Below the pieces are notes generated by a model. That model ran no database searches. It saw only the letters and a list, made by a program, of their open reading frames with translations, and was not told the DNA's origin. The position numbers and the translations under genes were made by a program. Below are positions 13,201 to 24,279 of a DNA stretch of 64,000 nt, piece by piece (position 1 is the stretch's first letter; each line of letters starts with the position of its first letter). The stretch is from Pomphorhynchus laevis (Eukaryota; Acanthocephala; Palaeacanthocephala; Echinorhynchida; Pomphorhynchidae), in the NCBI GenBank assembly GCA_012934845.2, contig WNNJ02003385.1, positions 18,432-82,431 of the forward strand, written 5' to 3'.

Positions 13201-13990
13201 CAAGTCTAAAATGATGTGGATCCTCCCCTGTAAACCAAACATATCTCCTCCCGGTGTATCGTTTGCCTTATCGATCATCCTCATAGTACACAATCTCACT
13301 TTCCCTCTGCTTTCATTTCGATGATCACCTTTCCCTTAAACCCTTCGTCCGTGACAAGGTCCGCTCGCCTAACTTAATTCTTCGTGACATACGCTGTATC
13401 CACCCCCCTTATCGACTTCTGTTCTTGTATGTATCTTCTTTCATCGCTTCTCTTCCCTAAAATCGATTACTGCATCAGCCTTTTCGCAAATTCTCCAAAA
13501 TCCATCATCCTACCCCTACATCGTATAATCAACTCCGCCGTTCGAGTGCTCTTTCATCTCCGTCGCTTCAACCACACATCCACATATCTTGTCCAACTCT
13601 CCTAGCCCCCCATCCACATCCGCATCAAACTCCTCCTTTTTCTCGTAACTTTTCGTCTCATCGCTGTCGGCTTCCCATCGTTCATCAACCTTCCTTTCTT
13701 AGACGACACTCGTCCCACCTCGCTATCGCTGCGTTCCCGCCATACCCCCTTACTCCACTTTCCCAATTACTCCAACAACTGTGATCTCCGATCCTTCCTC
13801 GTCGTCGCCTCACTCGCCTGGAATAAACTCCCTCTCGATGTCTGCCACTCTCCCTCCTTGATCACATTCAAACACCTCCTCCGTTCGCACCTTCTCGACA
13901 CATGATTTACATTTTTGTTTTGTTGTGCTTATGTAAGCGTGCGCTGGCACGCATTTGCCACACTAAAATAAATATTTTTTAACTGAATAT
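10227..13990 (+). mobile_element. Family C LINE (CR1/L2-like), best copy C2
   Basis: A CR1/L2-type non-LTR element. ORF1-like sequence covers about 10260-10980 (169-codon frame at 10472-10981). ORF2 begins near 11040. Endonuclease motifs are GLLNTRYILNKSDLILNL, FFCFTESWHSD, IVYRPGSS, VLGDFNIRLDR (11518) and DPGLSDHFLVTLDL (11700). RT remnants include SILISLDLSSAFA (12790) and the turn after FCGVPKG (12970). The catalytic centre reads QYVDG near 13070 and is therefore altered. The C-terminal module (VRVLFHLRRFNHTSTYL near 13530; WNKLPLDV near 13820) is typical of this group. The coding strand is strikingly pyrimidine-rich. It is broken many times. The 3' tail (13930-13985) recurs at 14.1 and 32.7 kb. 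Confidence 0.85.
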
Positions 13991-14134
13991 TTTGCGTGAG
14001 TTTTGAAAATTTCGGAGTACAGAATCTTCTATCTATAATACGGCAAAGGTCCCTGTTTATAAGCTATCCAAAGGTATTCATCAACTGTCCCCTTTATCGT
14101 CAATCTTGTATATGATTATGACAAGTGTAGTCTT

Positions 14135-14880
14135 AAAAATAGAAATTTATTTTGAGTAGCAAATGCGTTCCAACGGAGCGCTTACAAGCTTACTAAAAAT
14201 GACAAAAATCAAAAAAATTTCAAACTGATAAAAAAATAATCCTGCAGACGGATTTTGAATAGTATGAATAAGGAAGTCGAGCGGATGTACGAAGGGAGCG
14301 AATTCCAAGCAAGATAAGCAACAACATGAAAGGAACAGAAACTGTAATTTGGAGTGTAGAGAAGAACTGAATGATATGACCTTAAGGATTAAGAAGCAGC
14401 CTGGGAATCACCGAGATATGAAAGATGTAAGTATGAAAGGGAATTGCAATGCAATACACGATGGGTCATGATAATTAAACGAAACTGGACATGATAGCTA
14501 ATTGTGGGAAGCCAGGAAAGATTGAAAATATGTTTAGATATGCCGTCAAAACGGCGGAGACGTATGGGAACACGAGGTGCTGAGTTTACAGTACGTTTGA
14601 GAGGTTTGAGTGTAGTTTTGGTATAGTTCGAGAACATACAAAAGCAAGAATCGATTCGGGAAAATAAAAGGGCGGGTAAAAGAGAAAGACATGAGCGAAA
14701 ATAGATCAACCTACGAATACGGCGAATATTAGCAGTAGCGAGAGGCGGACTTTTTAGAAACAAATGGCTTAAGAGAAAGATGGTTGTCAAAGTGGAAACT
14801 GAGGAAAATGATATCATTAACGACACGAAGAATGCTTGATATACACCTTCTTAAATGCTTGCTTGAGTAGGCGTATATTA
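14135..14880 (-). mobile_element. Family C LINE, 3' fragment C3
   Basis: This is a 5'-truncated family C copy in reverse orientation, tail to tail with C2 and about 150 bp away. It carries the family 3' tail at its low end (GTAGCAAATGCGTTCCAAC near 14156). Above that is an open frame of 145 codons (14389-14826) that encodes the C-terminal module, with LLFSRIDSC, VPIRLRRFDGISKHIF and LSWLPTISYHVQFRL. The intact frame suggests a somewhat younger copy than C1 or C2, or a fragment too short to have collected stops. Confidence 0.82.
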
Positions 14881-15610
14881 GTGCTCAACGCGTTTGTTCT
14901 GAGTGATCTATACTTCTCAAATAATCGTCCACCAGAACAGCGTTATAGATTTTTTAAAAAGGCTTTTTGTAATAATTAAAAATGAATTTAATAATGATGA
15001 ATATAAAAAACAAATAAATTAAAAAATATGTAATATTATATAATGTAAAAATAAAAAAAATTAACGAGTGAATTTTTTTGCTAGTATGTATAGGTTGTAC
15101 AAATTAAGTAATATTATTTGTTTTCCATTCCAATTATTTTACTAAATTTATTCCTTTTATCTATTAATAAATGTAAATGATTTTTAGTGTTGTTGTAATT
15201 TCATTGTTCATAACGTAAATCCGTTTATAATGAGAAGTAAAATATGCCTCCAACAACTGACTCAGTAAACAGATGAGCGCAATGGGCATCGAGATTTGAT
15301 ATTTGTTTCATATAAGTTAAATGTACTGTTCTTTGTCTTAAATTCTTTATTATCTCATAAACAATACAAAAATAACGAAGCAAATACAATAACTTAAATG
15401 GATAAATTAAAATTAATAGAAAAATATACTAAATAAAGAAAATTGTAGAATTGTAATTGAAGACAAAACAAATTAAATTTAAAAACATAAAAATCAAATT
15501 TTAAATATTCGAAAAACCAATAAAATAAGAAACTATTAATCACGAATTCGTATTAATAAAACTTAATATTAAAATAAAATTATTTAGCTCATTATAAATC
15601 AATGATTAAA
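14881..15610. other. AT-rich intergenic DNA
   Basis: Very AT-rich sequence with A runs and T runs. I see no gene, repeat family or RNA gene here. Confidence 0.5.
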
Positions 15611-15619
15611 CGAAACTAA

Positions 15620-16000
15620 TATGATATTTGAAAATAAAAATCAGCTTTATTATTCGGGATAATATTATCCTTTATTATAAACTAGGCCTCCTGTTCGACA
15701 TGTGACAGGTAATCACTTTTATATGATTGAATGGAAGCTTTATCAAAAGTAACCTTATGATCTAAATGAAATATATGATGCGGTCTAGCTTCCAACATAT
15801 TATTTAGTTTTATGTTATATTAATGCTGTGTGATACGCTTTTCCAATCCATGTCCTGTCTTAATAATAATGAGCAATTAGAACTTTCGCCATGAATTTTA
15901 TATGCTACAGAAAATTCATTAAATTTAGGTTTTAGATTAAAAATATTATGTAATTTGGGCGACCTTTTAGTATAAATTAAAACATCAGTAGTATGCATAA
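15620..16000 (-). mobile_element. Possible C-terminal GIY-YIG fragment of a canonical Penelope element
   Basis: On the minus strand the 62-codon frame 15810-15998 contains KPKFNEFSVAYKIHGESSNC, in the pattern of the GIY-YIG start (xVVYKIxC) in Penelope proteins. Below it a second frame gives HHIFHLDHKVTFDKASI and then SHVEQEAFI, like the end of such nuclease domains. No RT accompanies it. If correct, this belongs to the classic Penelope layout, unlike the Naiad at 18-21 kb. A short duplicated segment containing CAGTAGTATGCATAAT lies just above, at 15990-16050. Confidence 0.4.
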
Positions 16001-16707
16001 TTGGATAATCATAATTGGATAATCATCAGTAGTATGCATAATCAGTATCCATAATTGAAAAATTTGAGAATGCCGTCCATTAAAACATGTTATAGAGGAA
16101 AGGGCAAACAATAATGGATGGACCTTTATTTGAGCGAACATGCTGGGAGGCGAAGTTCGCGCCTTAATAAATTTACATTACTTTGGAAATCTTTTGGAAG
16201 ACATTATTCGACTTCGATGATTCAAATAATATGAAAAAATCAGTGTTTATAATTGAAATATTTAAGAAAATTATGTTTTTATCACAAAAAAATATTTTTT
16301 TTATCATAAGATTCTTTTACTATCTTTTACTTTATATACATTTTTATGTTATCAACACTTGTCTATTGATAAGGTAATTCACTTTTCAGGTCGTAATATG
16401 CACTACACATTTTTATGTTTAATTTTTAATTAAAAAATAAAATTTAAATATCTCGAAATATGATTATACTGGGTTAAAATCTGAATAATTACGTACATAA
16501 TGTACTAATATCTTCGGTTTTGCAAAATTTGAGAACCGGCAAAAGACGGTATATTTAACTAAACATTACCCCGTTTATGTAAATTTATAAACTAAAATAG
16601 AAATAAATAGTAATCTTAATTACTATTTTTAGTAACTTTAATATTTAATCATTGTATGCTGCAGAAGATTATTAGAACATGAACTTTTTAGATTTTTATA
16701 AAAAATA

Positions 16708-17376
16708 ATGGATCGTCATAACAAGCGTGATAGTAAAACTAGTCCGTCTGTAGAATCTAGTTCCGACGATGAACATAATCTTAGTGAAGAGGAGTACATC
16801 GTTGAACGGATTGCTGGTAAGCGGGCACGTAAAGGAAAAATCGAATACCTTTTAAAATGGAAAGGCTACTCTGATTCAGAAAATACATGGGAGCCCGAAG
16901 AGAATTTGGAATGTCCTGAATTAATTGAACAATTTGAAAAGGATCAACAGCAGCAGTCAATTATAATAGAACGAACATCGTCGACAAATTACAATAATGA
17001 TAGTAATTGTCAATTATCTATGACTAGTAATTTATCAAATTCGAGATGTAATCCTAATGTTTCTAAACGAAGAAAATCTGGTAAGCCTTGTGCCAAGAAC
17101 AATGCACGAATACTTTCAAATAGAGCAGCAGCATTAGATAAATCAACTACATCTATTGTATCTGCTAAGAAAGGTTTTGCAAAAGGTCTTGAACCGGATC
17201 ACATAATCGGGGCAACTGATACAGGTGGAAAGCTTATGTTCCTAATGAAATGGAAAAACTCTGAAGATGCAGATCTAGTACCGGCTGCGGAAGCCAATAT
17301 TCGCTGTCCACAAATCGTCATTAGATTTTATGAAGCGAGATTAATCTGGCACGGTGAAACTAAAAAAATTGAATGA
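16708..17376 (+). CDS. Heterochromatin protein 1-type chromobox protein
   Basis: The 222-residue protein has the full HP1 layout. An acidic Ser/Asp/Glu N-terminal tail (about 12-29) leads into a chromodomain at 29-80 ([23 protein letters not shown]) that keeps the methyl-lysine cage residues Tyr30, Trp51 and Tyr54. A basic hinge with KRRKSGK follows (120-126). A chromoshadow domain at about 160-218 ends in [10 protein letters not shown]; Trp214 sits where the family binds PxVxL partners. HP1 proteins bind H3K9-methylated nucleosomes and dimerise through the shadow domain to compact chromatin. The start is the only ATG ahead of the chromodomain. No intron interrupts the frame, and AATAAA follows at 17468. 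The frame is intact, so I take it as a working gene; an old intronless retrocopy is possible. Paralogue type (a, b or c) cannot be fixed by eye. Confidence 0.95.
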   Translation: MDRHNKRDSKTSPSVESSSDDEHNLSEEEYIVERIAGKRARKGKIEYLLKWKGYSDSENTWEPEENLECPELIEQFEKDQQQQSIIIERTSSTNYNNDSNCQLSMTSNLSNSRCNPNVSKRRKSGKPCAKNNARILSNRAAALDKSTTSIVSAKKGFAKGLEPDHIIGATDTGGKLMFLMKWKNSEDADLVPAAEANIRCPQIVIRFYEARLIWHGETKKIE

Positions 17377-17467
17377 GAGACTATACGAATATGTCTCGCA
17401 AACAGCTCTTTTCGATTTCTGTTTACTGTGAAATTATGTTTATATGTGGCTTTTTAGTGTAACTAAA

Positions 17468-17473
17468 AATAAA
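17468..17473 (+). promoter_or_regulatory. Polyadenylation signal of the HP1-type gene
   Basis: An exact AATAAA about 90 bp after the stop codon, the first such hexamer downstream of the gene. Confidence 0.5.
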
Positions 17474-18640
17474 TAACTTTATCATGTGTTTTTATTGTTT
17501 TGTATGGCCAGAGGCTGCTCAATTTATCACAAATGGTGCATTTAAAATTTTTATTTATCAAAAGAATCTACTATAAACATAAAAACAGATGGTGTTAATT
17601 CTTATGTGATGTCTTAAAACTTATTTAACCACATTATCATTGGTGGCAGTAGCTATACATTCTTGTGAAAACGATTCGCGGCATACACGGATCACATGAT
17701 ATCTTAATTCCAAAATCCTGACAGATATTTAAATTATTAAAATTAGTAAAAATGGATTATGTCAATTCATATTTCAGGTAGCTTGTAAGCACTTGGTAAT
17801 TATGTTTCTTCCATTACATTTTATTATATTTTAAATAAAAAATATCTGTAAAATAAACCATGTGTTTTAAACATGTGATACTAATTTTTAAACAGAATAG
17901 CTATCAATAAATTAGTAAAATTAATGATATACTATGAAGAAATTCAAAAAATTAATTATAATATTAAGTTGGAAAATACAACAAATAGCTTAAAATTAAT
18001 AAGTCCATAAATGCATCTCTTTAAAAAAATCAAATACGTACAGTCAATACTTACCTGATGCTTAAGATCAAATCAGCTAACTGAGTCTACGTATTTAATA
18101 TAATTATAAAATAAACAAAACATAATAATGCTAAATCAAAATTTAATAATTAAATAATAAAATTAATAATTGCTTTTAGATTTTCTATAATTTAAATCAA
18201 GTTAAAATAAAAAATTGAAATTTAAAATAAACGTCATTTTTATGAATTGACTAATAAATAACAGACGTTGTATCAGAATAAGGATTAGAGGTCATCAGGA
18301 GAAACTGCTGTGCTATCAGGTTTCAGACCCTAGCTCCTCTACCCAACATAGAGGCGGAACCAAATGCATGCTAATGATGTATTTCCTCTGAAATAACTAT
18401 CTAGTAACTTATTCTAATACAAAGTATATTATTTATTATCCATCCATAAAAATTTGCCACTTAAGATTTTAAATTTATTCTTTATATTATTGTGTTGATT
18501 TATATATTTTACTATTTTCTGCTTGATGTTATTTTTATAGTAACCTAGTTTAAAATATGTATCTATTAAATGATTTTAAATGATTTTAAATGATTTTGAA
18601 GAAAGCCAATATCATTACATATTGTTGCAATTCTTAAAAT

Positions 18641-19835
18641 TTAATTATTTAATGTATTATATTTTATATTATATGGTATGCATGAATGCTCATGCAAAAA
18701 TATGTTTCTTGTAAATTTAAATATGTCATCTTTACGATATAAATTAATAGTAGTTTTAGTTAATGTTAATTTAATGTTCATATCTAGATATACACCTTCT
18801 TTATCATTAATATTGGTTTTGTTAAGAATAAGGCTTTCTGGATAAATGTGCTCACTAATTGAATAAAAATCATTAGAATTAAATACACATATCATCAATG
18901 AATCGAAACATATATTTCATATCTTTATATAATTTAGATTTATTTTTAAAACAGTTATGAACAAATTCATATTCTATAAAGCTTAAAAACAAGTCAGCTA
19001 TAATTGGACTGCTATTACCTTTCAATAAAACACATTTTACTTGCCTAAATACAGATGTCCCTACTTTTAAATAATTTTGATTTATCAAAATATTTAAGGA
19101 TTCTATTAATTCAATTTTATCCATATATTTATATTTACTTGATGGTTTAATTTTTGTTAGATAGGCGTTATAATTATTATAACATATATATGTATATATT
19201 TTTCCGAATATAAGATTAATTAATTTTACTAACGCTTCTTTAATATCTACTAAATCTAGATTTGTATAAAGCGTACTAAAATCGTATGTATTTATATTTT
19301 GAAAATTTATTCCTTTTGTCTGTTCTAAAAATTCTTTTGTAGAATTAATACTGAAATAGTGTTTTATACCAGTATTAATTTCGATTACCTTGCAATATTT
19401 TTTAAAATGTGCTTTAATTACTTTAAGTATTTTATTCATATAAACAGAAAGTGGTTTTAATGTACATTTAAACGCACTACATATGAACCTAGGTTTTATT
19501 GGATTTTTATGTAATTTTGGATTCCAATATAATATAGGTATAGTTTTATTATCTAATTCAACCTTTATACCCTTTTTATCCATTATAGAACAGTGACTTG
19601 TAATAACTGTTTCTAAATTTAACTCACTACGTTCATATGTTGGATTTACATTTAAATCATTATAATTAACTTCTTTCATCAGTATATCATAATAAAGCTT
19701 TTTGCTTATGAAGACAAAGTTATTACTAGCTTTATCAATAGTTGTTATTATATAGTTATCCTTTAATTTAGTAAGTTCTGTATACATATCTTTGTTAATT
19801 TTACCTTTCCTTTTGTAATTGTTTGTTATTTTCAT
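18641..19835 (-). pseudogene. Naiad reverse transcriptase
   Basis: Two overlapping frames (19835-18879 and 18898-18641) encode the RT. Recognisable parts are IITTIDKASNNFVFI near the start, KNPIKPRFICSAFKCTLKPL, palm motif A in INTYDFSTLYTNLDL, GNSSPIIADLFLSFIEYEF, and the catalytic FRFIDDMCI at the frame junction. The C-terminal part ends in a block with FKFTRNIFLHEHSCIPYNI. A change of frame at the catalytic site means this copy cannot make the whole enzyme without frameshifting. Confidence 0.85.
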
Positions 19836-20101
19836 TTTATTTTTAATTTTATCAAATATATAACCTTTCTAAATGTTTATCTTTGATATATAGGAGCTTT
19901 CATTATTAATCAGCTTACTAAAGTAATCATTTAAGTTATTAAATAACGAATTGTAAATTTTATTTTTGTCGTTGTTATTATTCAATCTCTATTTATACCC
20001 TTTTGATAGCAGCTTTCTTAATTCACAATTTTCAATTAATTCTAGATTATGGGTACATATATGTTCATTATTTTATCAAAACTAAGACTTTTACAATTGC
20101 A

Positions 20102-20704
20102 TTATGTTTCCATTATGTTTCTAATATTATCGTTACATATTGATTTTAATTCTTTATTATAATTACAAATTTTTCGTCTTAATGGTGGTAGGAGTTTATA
20201 CCTTATTTTAGGAATATATTTACTTAAATCTGACCCTATTATTTCTTTACTTTTAGAATTATTTAAAAGTCCGGTTATATTTATGTTATCTATACATTTA
20301 TTAATGAAGTTTATGGTTAATGTATATTTTCTATTGTTATTATTAACATTTATTGTACGATTATAGTATTTTGTATTACAATAACTGTCTATTATACAAC
20401 TTAGCCTATCATAGTCGTTAATTAATTTTTGATTTATTGAACATATGATATCTTTAGAAAAACTTCTTATATTTACATAAATATTCTTTAGCTTATTATC
20501 TCTTAAAAGTTGTTTTAATATTTGTAATTGTTCATTTATATACATATCTTTTTTATTATTTTTAACTCTATTTTTCCTTTTCCTTTTATCACCATGACTT
20601 CTTGGTTTGCGTTTAACCGGATTATTATAATATAGTTGTTTGTCATGTATTATACTACTTCTGCCAATTCCTTGTACCACGTCATTCAATCCTAATGGGT
20701 ACAT
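20102..20704 (-). pseudogene. Naiad linker between nuclease and RT
   Basis: A 200-codon open block that begins MYPLGLNDVVQGIGRS, the tail of the GIY-YIG domain. A very basic stretch follows (KRKPRSHGDKRKRKNRVKNN, about residues 31-50), then a region ending SKYIPKIRYKLLPPLRRKIC. Such linkers lie between GIY-YIG and RT in Naiads. Its role is unknown; the basic run may bind RNA or DNA or act as a nuclear signal (inference). Confidence 0.7.
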
Positions 20705-20825
20705 GGAATTAAGCGTTTTAATCCAAAAATCTTCTTTTTCTAATAGTTTTTGATTTAATATTGATATGCTTTCTTCGATAATATGTTCTAAAATAAATAA
20801 TTTACAGTTTTTAATATCGTCTTAT

Positions 20826-21029
20826 TCATCTCATATGTTTATGAAATATAGTTTGACTATTATGCTGTATATTATATATGTGTTGCCTAAACCTAGTTTT
20901 TAACATTTGATATGTTTTTCCTATATATTGCAATCCACATGTACATTGTATTAGATACACTACATCTGCGGTATTGCAGTTACAATTATTATTAATATTT
21001 AATGAAAAACATCGGTTTGTGATTAGCAT
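20826..21029 (-). pseudogene. Naiad GIY-YIG endonuclease domain
   Basis: The 67-codon block contains VVYLIQCTCGLQYIGKTYQM followed by LKTRFRQHIYNI. This is the GIY-YIG fold with the conserved Tyr pair and the catalytic Arg (TRF), preceded by a CNCNTAD cysteine pair. In Penelope-like elements this nuclease nicks DNA to prime reverse transcription. After a short break the frame resumes with EDFWIKTLNSMYPLGLND, the usual end of the domain, which joins the next block. Confidence 0.85.
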
Positions 21030-21214
21030 GTAATCGATACGTCGTTAATAACAAAATATGAATTATCGAAAATAGTATGTTTAGCATTTACAAATATAGC
21101 GTAAGTTTGCAGAAAATCCAGTAATTAACTATGATATACTTAATGGCATTAATCAGGTATGACATAATTTAGACATGTTTACTCGTGACATCAATATATT
21201 GTTTTTATATTTCG

Positions 21215-21480
21215 TAGAATAGTGTCCTGAAGATAGCCAGGTTGGCCCTGAAACGGGCTCAAAATATGTCATTAAGAAGAAGTGATCAGGTGCGCCTCTG
21301 GTGCACCTGGGCAATCTCCGGATTAGTCTTCTTCTCAAAAGGACATTTCTCATAGCAAATACTAAGTTTTCTGAAGCTCCTCACGTCGAGACTACCGACC
21401 GTAGTACGCCTTGATTAGACACTCAGTTGTTTGACAGACCCTGAGTTATTCAGTTCGAATGCGAACAACTTGATGCTTGC
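21215..21480 (+). mobile_element. Family A LINE, 3' RT fragment A6
   Basis: A short piece of family A ORF2 near its C-terminus. In the plus frame it reads ARLALKRAQNMSLRRSDQ, QVRLWCTWAISGLVFFSKG and FLKLLTSRLPTVVRLD, closely matching A2 at 44860-45050. It lacks the family 3' end. It directly abuts the 5' side of the Naiad element, so it probably marks that element's boundary. Confidence 0.85.
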
Positions 21481-24279
21481 TGGTGTGTCATAATCTCACT
21501 GGAATACTAACAAACTGACTGCGGACTGCAATGATTACGCTAACTTGATTCTGTGTTTTCCAGAAGATGATTATGCTTTTTCTTTCGGTTTTGAGCTTAT
21601 TGTATTTATATCCATCATTCATGTATTTTTTATTTATAAGGAAATCTTTATTAATATTTCGTAGGGAGAACGTTCTTGTAATGCAGTGTCTATGCATTTA
21701 AATTTGTAATATCTATATGTAATTGCAAATGTAATATGCATTCGAGATGTTTAATTGTATGTATTTTTAAGAACGAACTCGAATAATATGTATGAACAAA
21801 GGGTATATTATTTCTAAATACAAATCCAATTACCGATCACTAAATATTATTAAAATGTACATTTTTACATGTTCATAAGGTTCTAAAAAGGAACATTTGT
21901 TTCTTTATATTGCTAACTATATATTTTCCATATTTATGTAAAACAATTTATTTATAAAATTTATAACGCAGAATTTCTATTGACTCCTTTTGTAAATTAG
22001 TCTCTTTAATTCGTCTTCCGTTTTTGTAAAATTAGTCCTCAAAACATTTTTGTTTTTTTTTTCAAATTCAAATTTTGCAATTATAAAATAAAATTCGAAT
22101 GAAACAAGGATCACATTACAACGGAACTAAAGATCTTTGATAAAACCGGTCTATTTTTAAGTTAAATTTTAAAATATTGCATTAAATATTTATTAGCACT
22201 TTATATCTTTTTAGCTATTTAGCAAAACAGGTAGGTTGTTTATAAACATTATCCCTGTTACGATCATACTATTTTGCATTTTTACATATTTTTCAATAAT
22301 ATCTTTAATCTGTACTTTGATTTATTAACTAAACTAAAAGTTTATCACCTCTTTTAACTTATTGACTTATTGTTAACTTATTAATTTATTGGTTATTCAC
22401 TTTTATTAACTAAACTTTGATTTCTTTATTTCGATTCAAGTTATAATATAATTATGCAAATTAATTATCCGAATATAAATAAGTGTGTGTTTTTAATAAT
22501 TTGAAAAATTATAAAAATATTATAAAATTATTATATAATTTAAATTATATAATTTCTTATACTTAACAAACTTTTGACTTACTATAATAAAATATTTTAT
22601 AGGTGACGCAACACATATTTTAATCTGATTAATAGCGTACACTACTAACATAATTAGCAGTATATTCGTAGAACTGTCGTCTATTTAGCTTTCTAAAAGC
22701 TATGGTTATTTTAGAACTAAATGATTTTCACACTTTGTCTCTATTTACAGCATAAAATAACTTTGACAGCATTATTAAATATAAATTCTTGTATAAGCGT
22801 GAAATTGGTATATTAGTATGGCTTCATCTCATTACAGTTCATATCAAGGTAGTAGTTGCTACCTTGACAATTTTCACACACTAACAACACAAAAATCTAT
22901 AATGCATATTAAATGTTTCAAACTATATTTGTATGCAAGTAAGCTTAACTTTGATCACCTTGAATGCGCAACATTAATTAAAGGTAAACCCAATTCATTT
23001 CTAGATTAGGCAGCGATTAATTTTTAATTTATTATAATGTAGGTATGACCAATTCTTTTGCATAATGACACCATATTTGTAACATGCAATTTCCACCAGG
23101 ACAGCTATGTTAATATTTTTAGAGATTTGGCAATTAACATTAAAGATAGAACTGTATGTTTTACATTTATCGTAACAACATGTCCTCATGTAGTATACTA
23201 AATACTTTACTTTTTTTATTTAAATATATAATAGTTTAAATTATAAAAATTAAATAATTAACTAATAATTAATTTGAAAGATTTATTTATGCAAGCCTCT
23301 TAACCTTCTCTCGCGAAAATAGAGAATTAGAGAACAACAAAAACTAACAGTTAAAGCTCAGGTATTTTTTTAATTTGACTTAAGTTTAGCTTACTCAGCG
23401 CCTAAATGCAGCATGCCTACAACAGATCATCACAACGTATTTTAAAATATTGACATTTGCTTGCACCTTACACGTTCAAAGTCATCAACGGAGTTACAAA
23501 AAACCAGTTTGATGATAGTCATCGAGATACATCTTAAGAACAAGTGATCCTTTTAGATTAGGCTTCATATTTAAAAAAGGTTTAAAAATTCTGGAGAATT
23601 ACGATCAGATGAATCAATAATAGCTTCTGCTACTGCATATTTCCAGTTTGTAGTAACTGATATCTTCAATAAACTTTTCGCTTCTAATGATAGAGGTTGA
23701 TCGTTTATTATGATCAAAATATTTGACGGCGAAACTTTGATTACGAAAAATGACGTTTTCAGAAGTTTCGCTAATTTTATTAATATATTTTCACATTTGT
23801 TACAATGAGCTCTTGCCAAATAAGACTTTACAGCTTTATTCCGGAAGTTACTCGATTTAAAACTATTTTTTGGCTACTTCATGACTTTTCGAAGATAATA
23901 AACTAAAACTGCTACAACAGGCCCAGCAGCACAATAAATTACATTGATTTGATCTGAAAATGTTCAGCGTGAACTCAACCCTTACTGAGAGTGGGACCTG
24001 TTTGGCTATGTTTAATGACAAATAATCATGATCAACTTATCATTCGTTGATATATTATGACCTATTCGAAACTTGACTACTGCGTATTTATCGTGATTTA
24101 CTAAGATACCGTCCACATTACAATATTCTAAAATTATCTTATTATTCACAATTTTTTATTTAATTTCTCTAAACAAAATCTTATTTACTAAAACATAATA
24201 ATTTCATAAAAACAATATTTTTAAAAATATTATTTAAAAAAAGAACAAACATATAAAAATATAGTCAAATGATAGTTGT
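21481..24279. other. AT-rich intergenic DNA, no gene recognised
   Basis: Very AT-rich. Open frames of 60-82 codons occur (22818-23009 plus; 23571-23819 minus, starting MARAHCNKCENILIKL), but they match nothing I know and have no supporting features. The minus frame at 23571 has a CNKC pair. I see no RNA gene or known repeat. Confidence 0.45.

Larger units (their letters stand above)
18055..21190 (-). mobile_element. Naiad-type Penelope-like element with N-terminal GIY-YIG
   Basis: Read from 21190 down to 18055, the order is GIY-YIG nuclease, linker, RT, then a long 3' segment. This is the permuted domain order described for Naiad Penelope-like elements (Craig and Arkhipova and colleagues); classic Penelope elements carry GIY-YIG after the RT. 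The RT is telomerase-like and has the RFIDD core. The element is AT-rich like its host, with codons dominated by A and T. A few stops and frame changes separate the coding blocks, so the copy looks inactive but not ancient. The 3' segment (18055-18600) recurs at 32.1-32.5 and 51.9-52.1 kb. The upper boundary is set by the family A fragment at 21.2 kb. Confidence 0.85.

Noticed and set aside
18240-18345. Clear hammerhead ribozyme in the Naiad 3' segment
   Set aside because: A CTGATGA box is present, but GAAA and the cleavage triplet are not in the standard order or spacing within one unit; kept only as a check in the findings.
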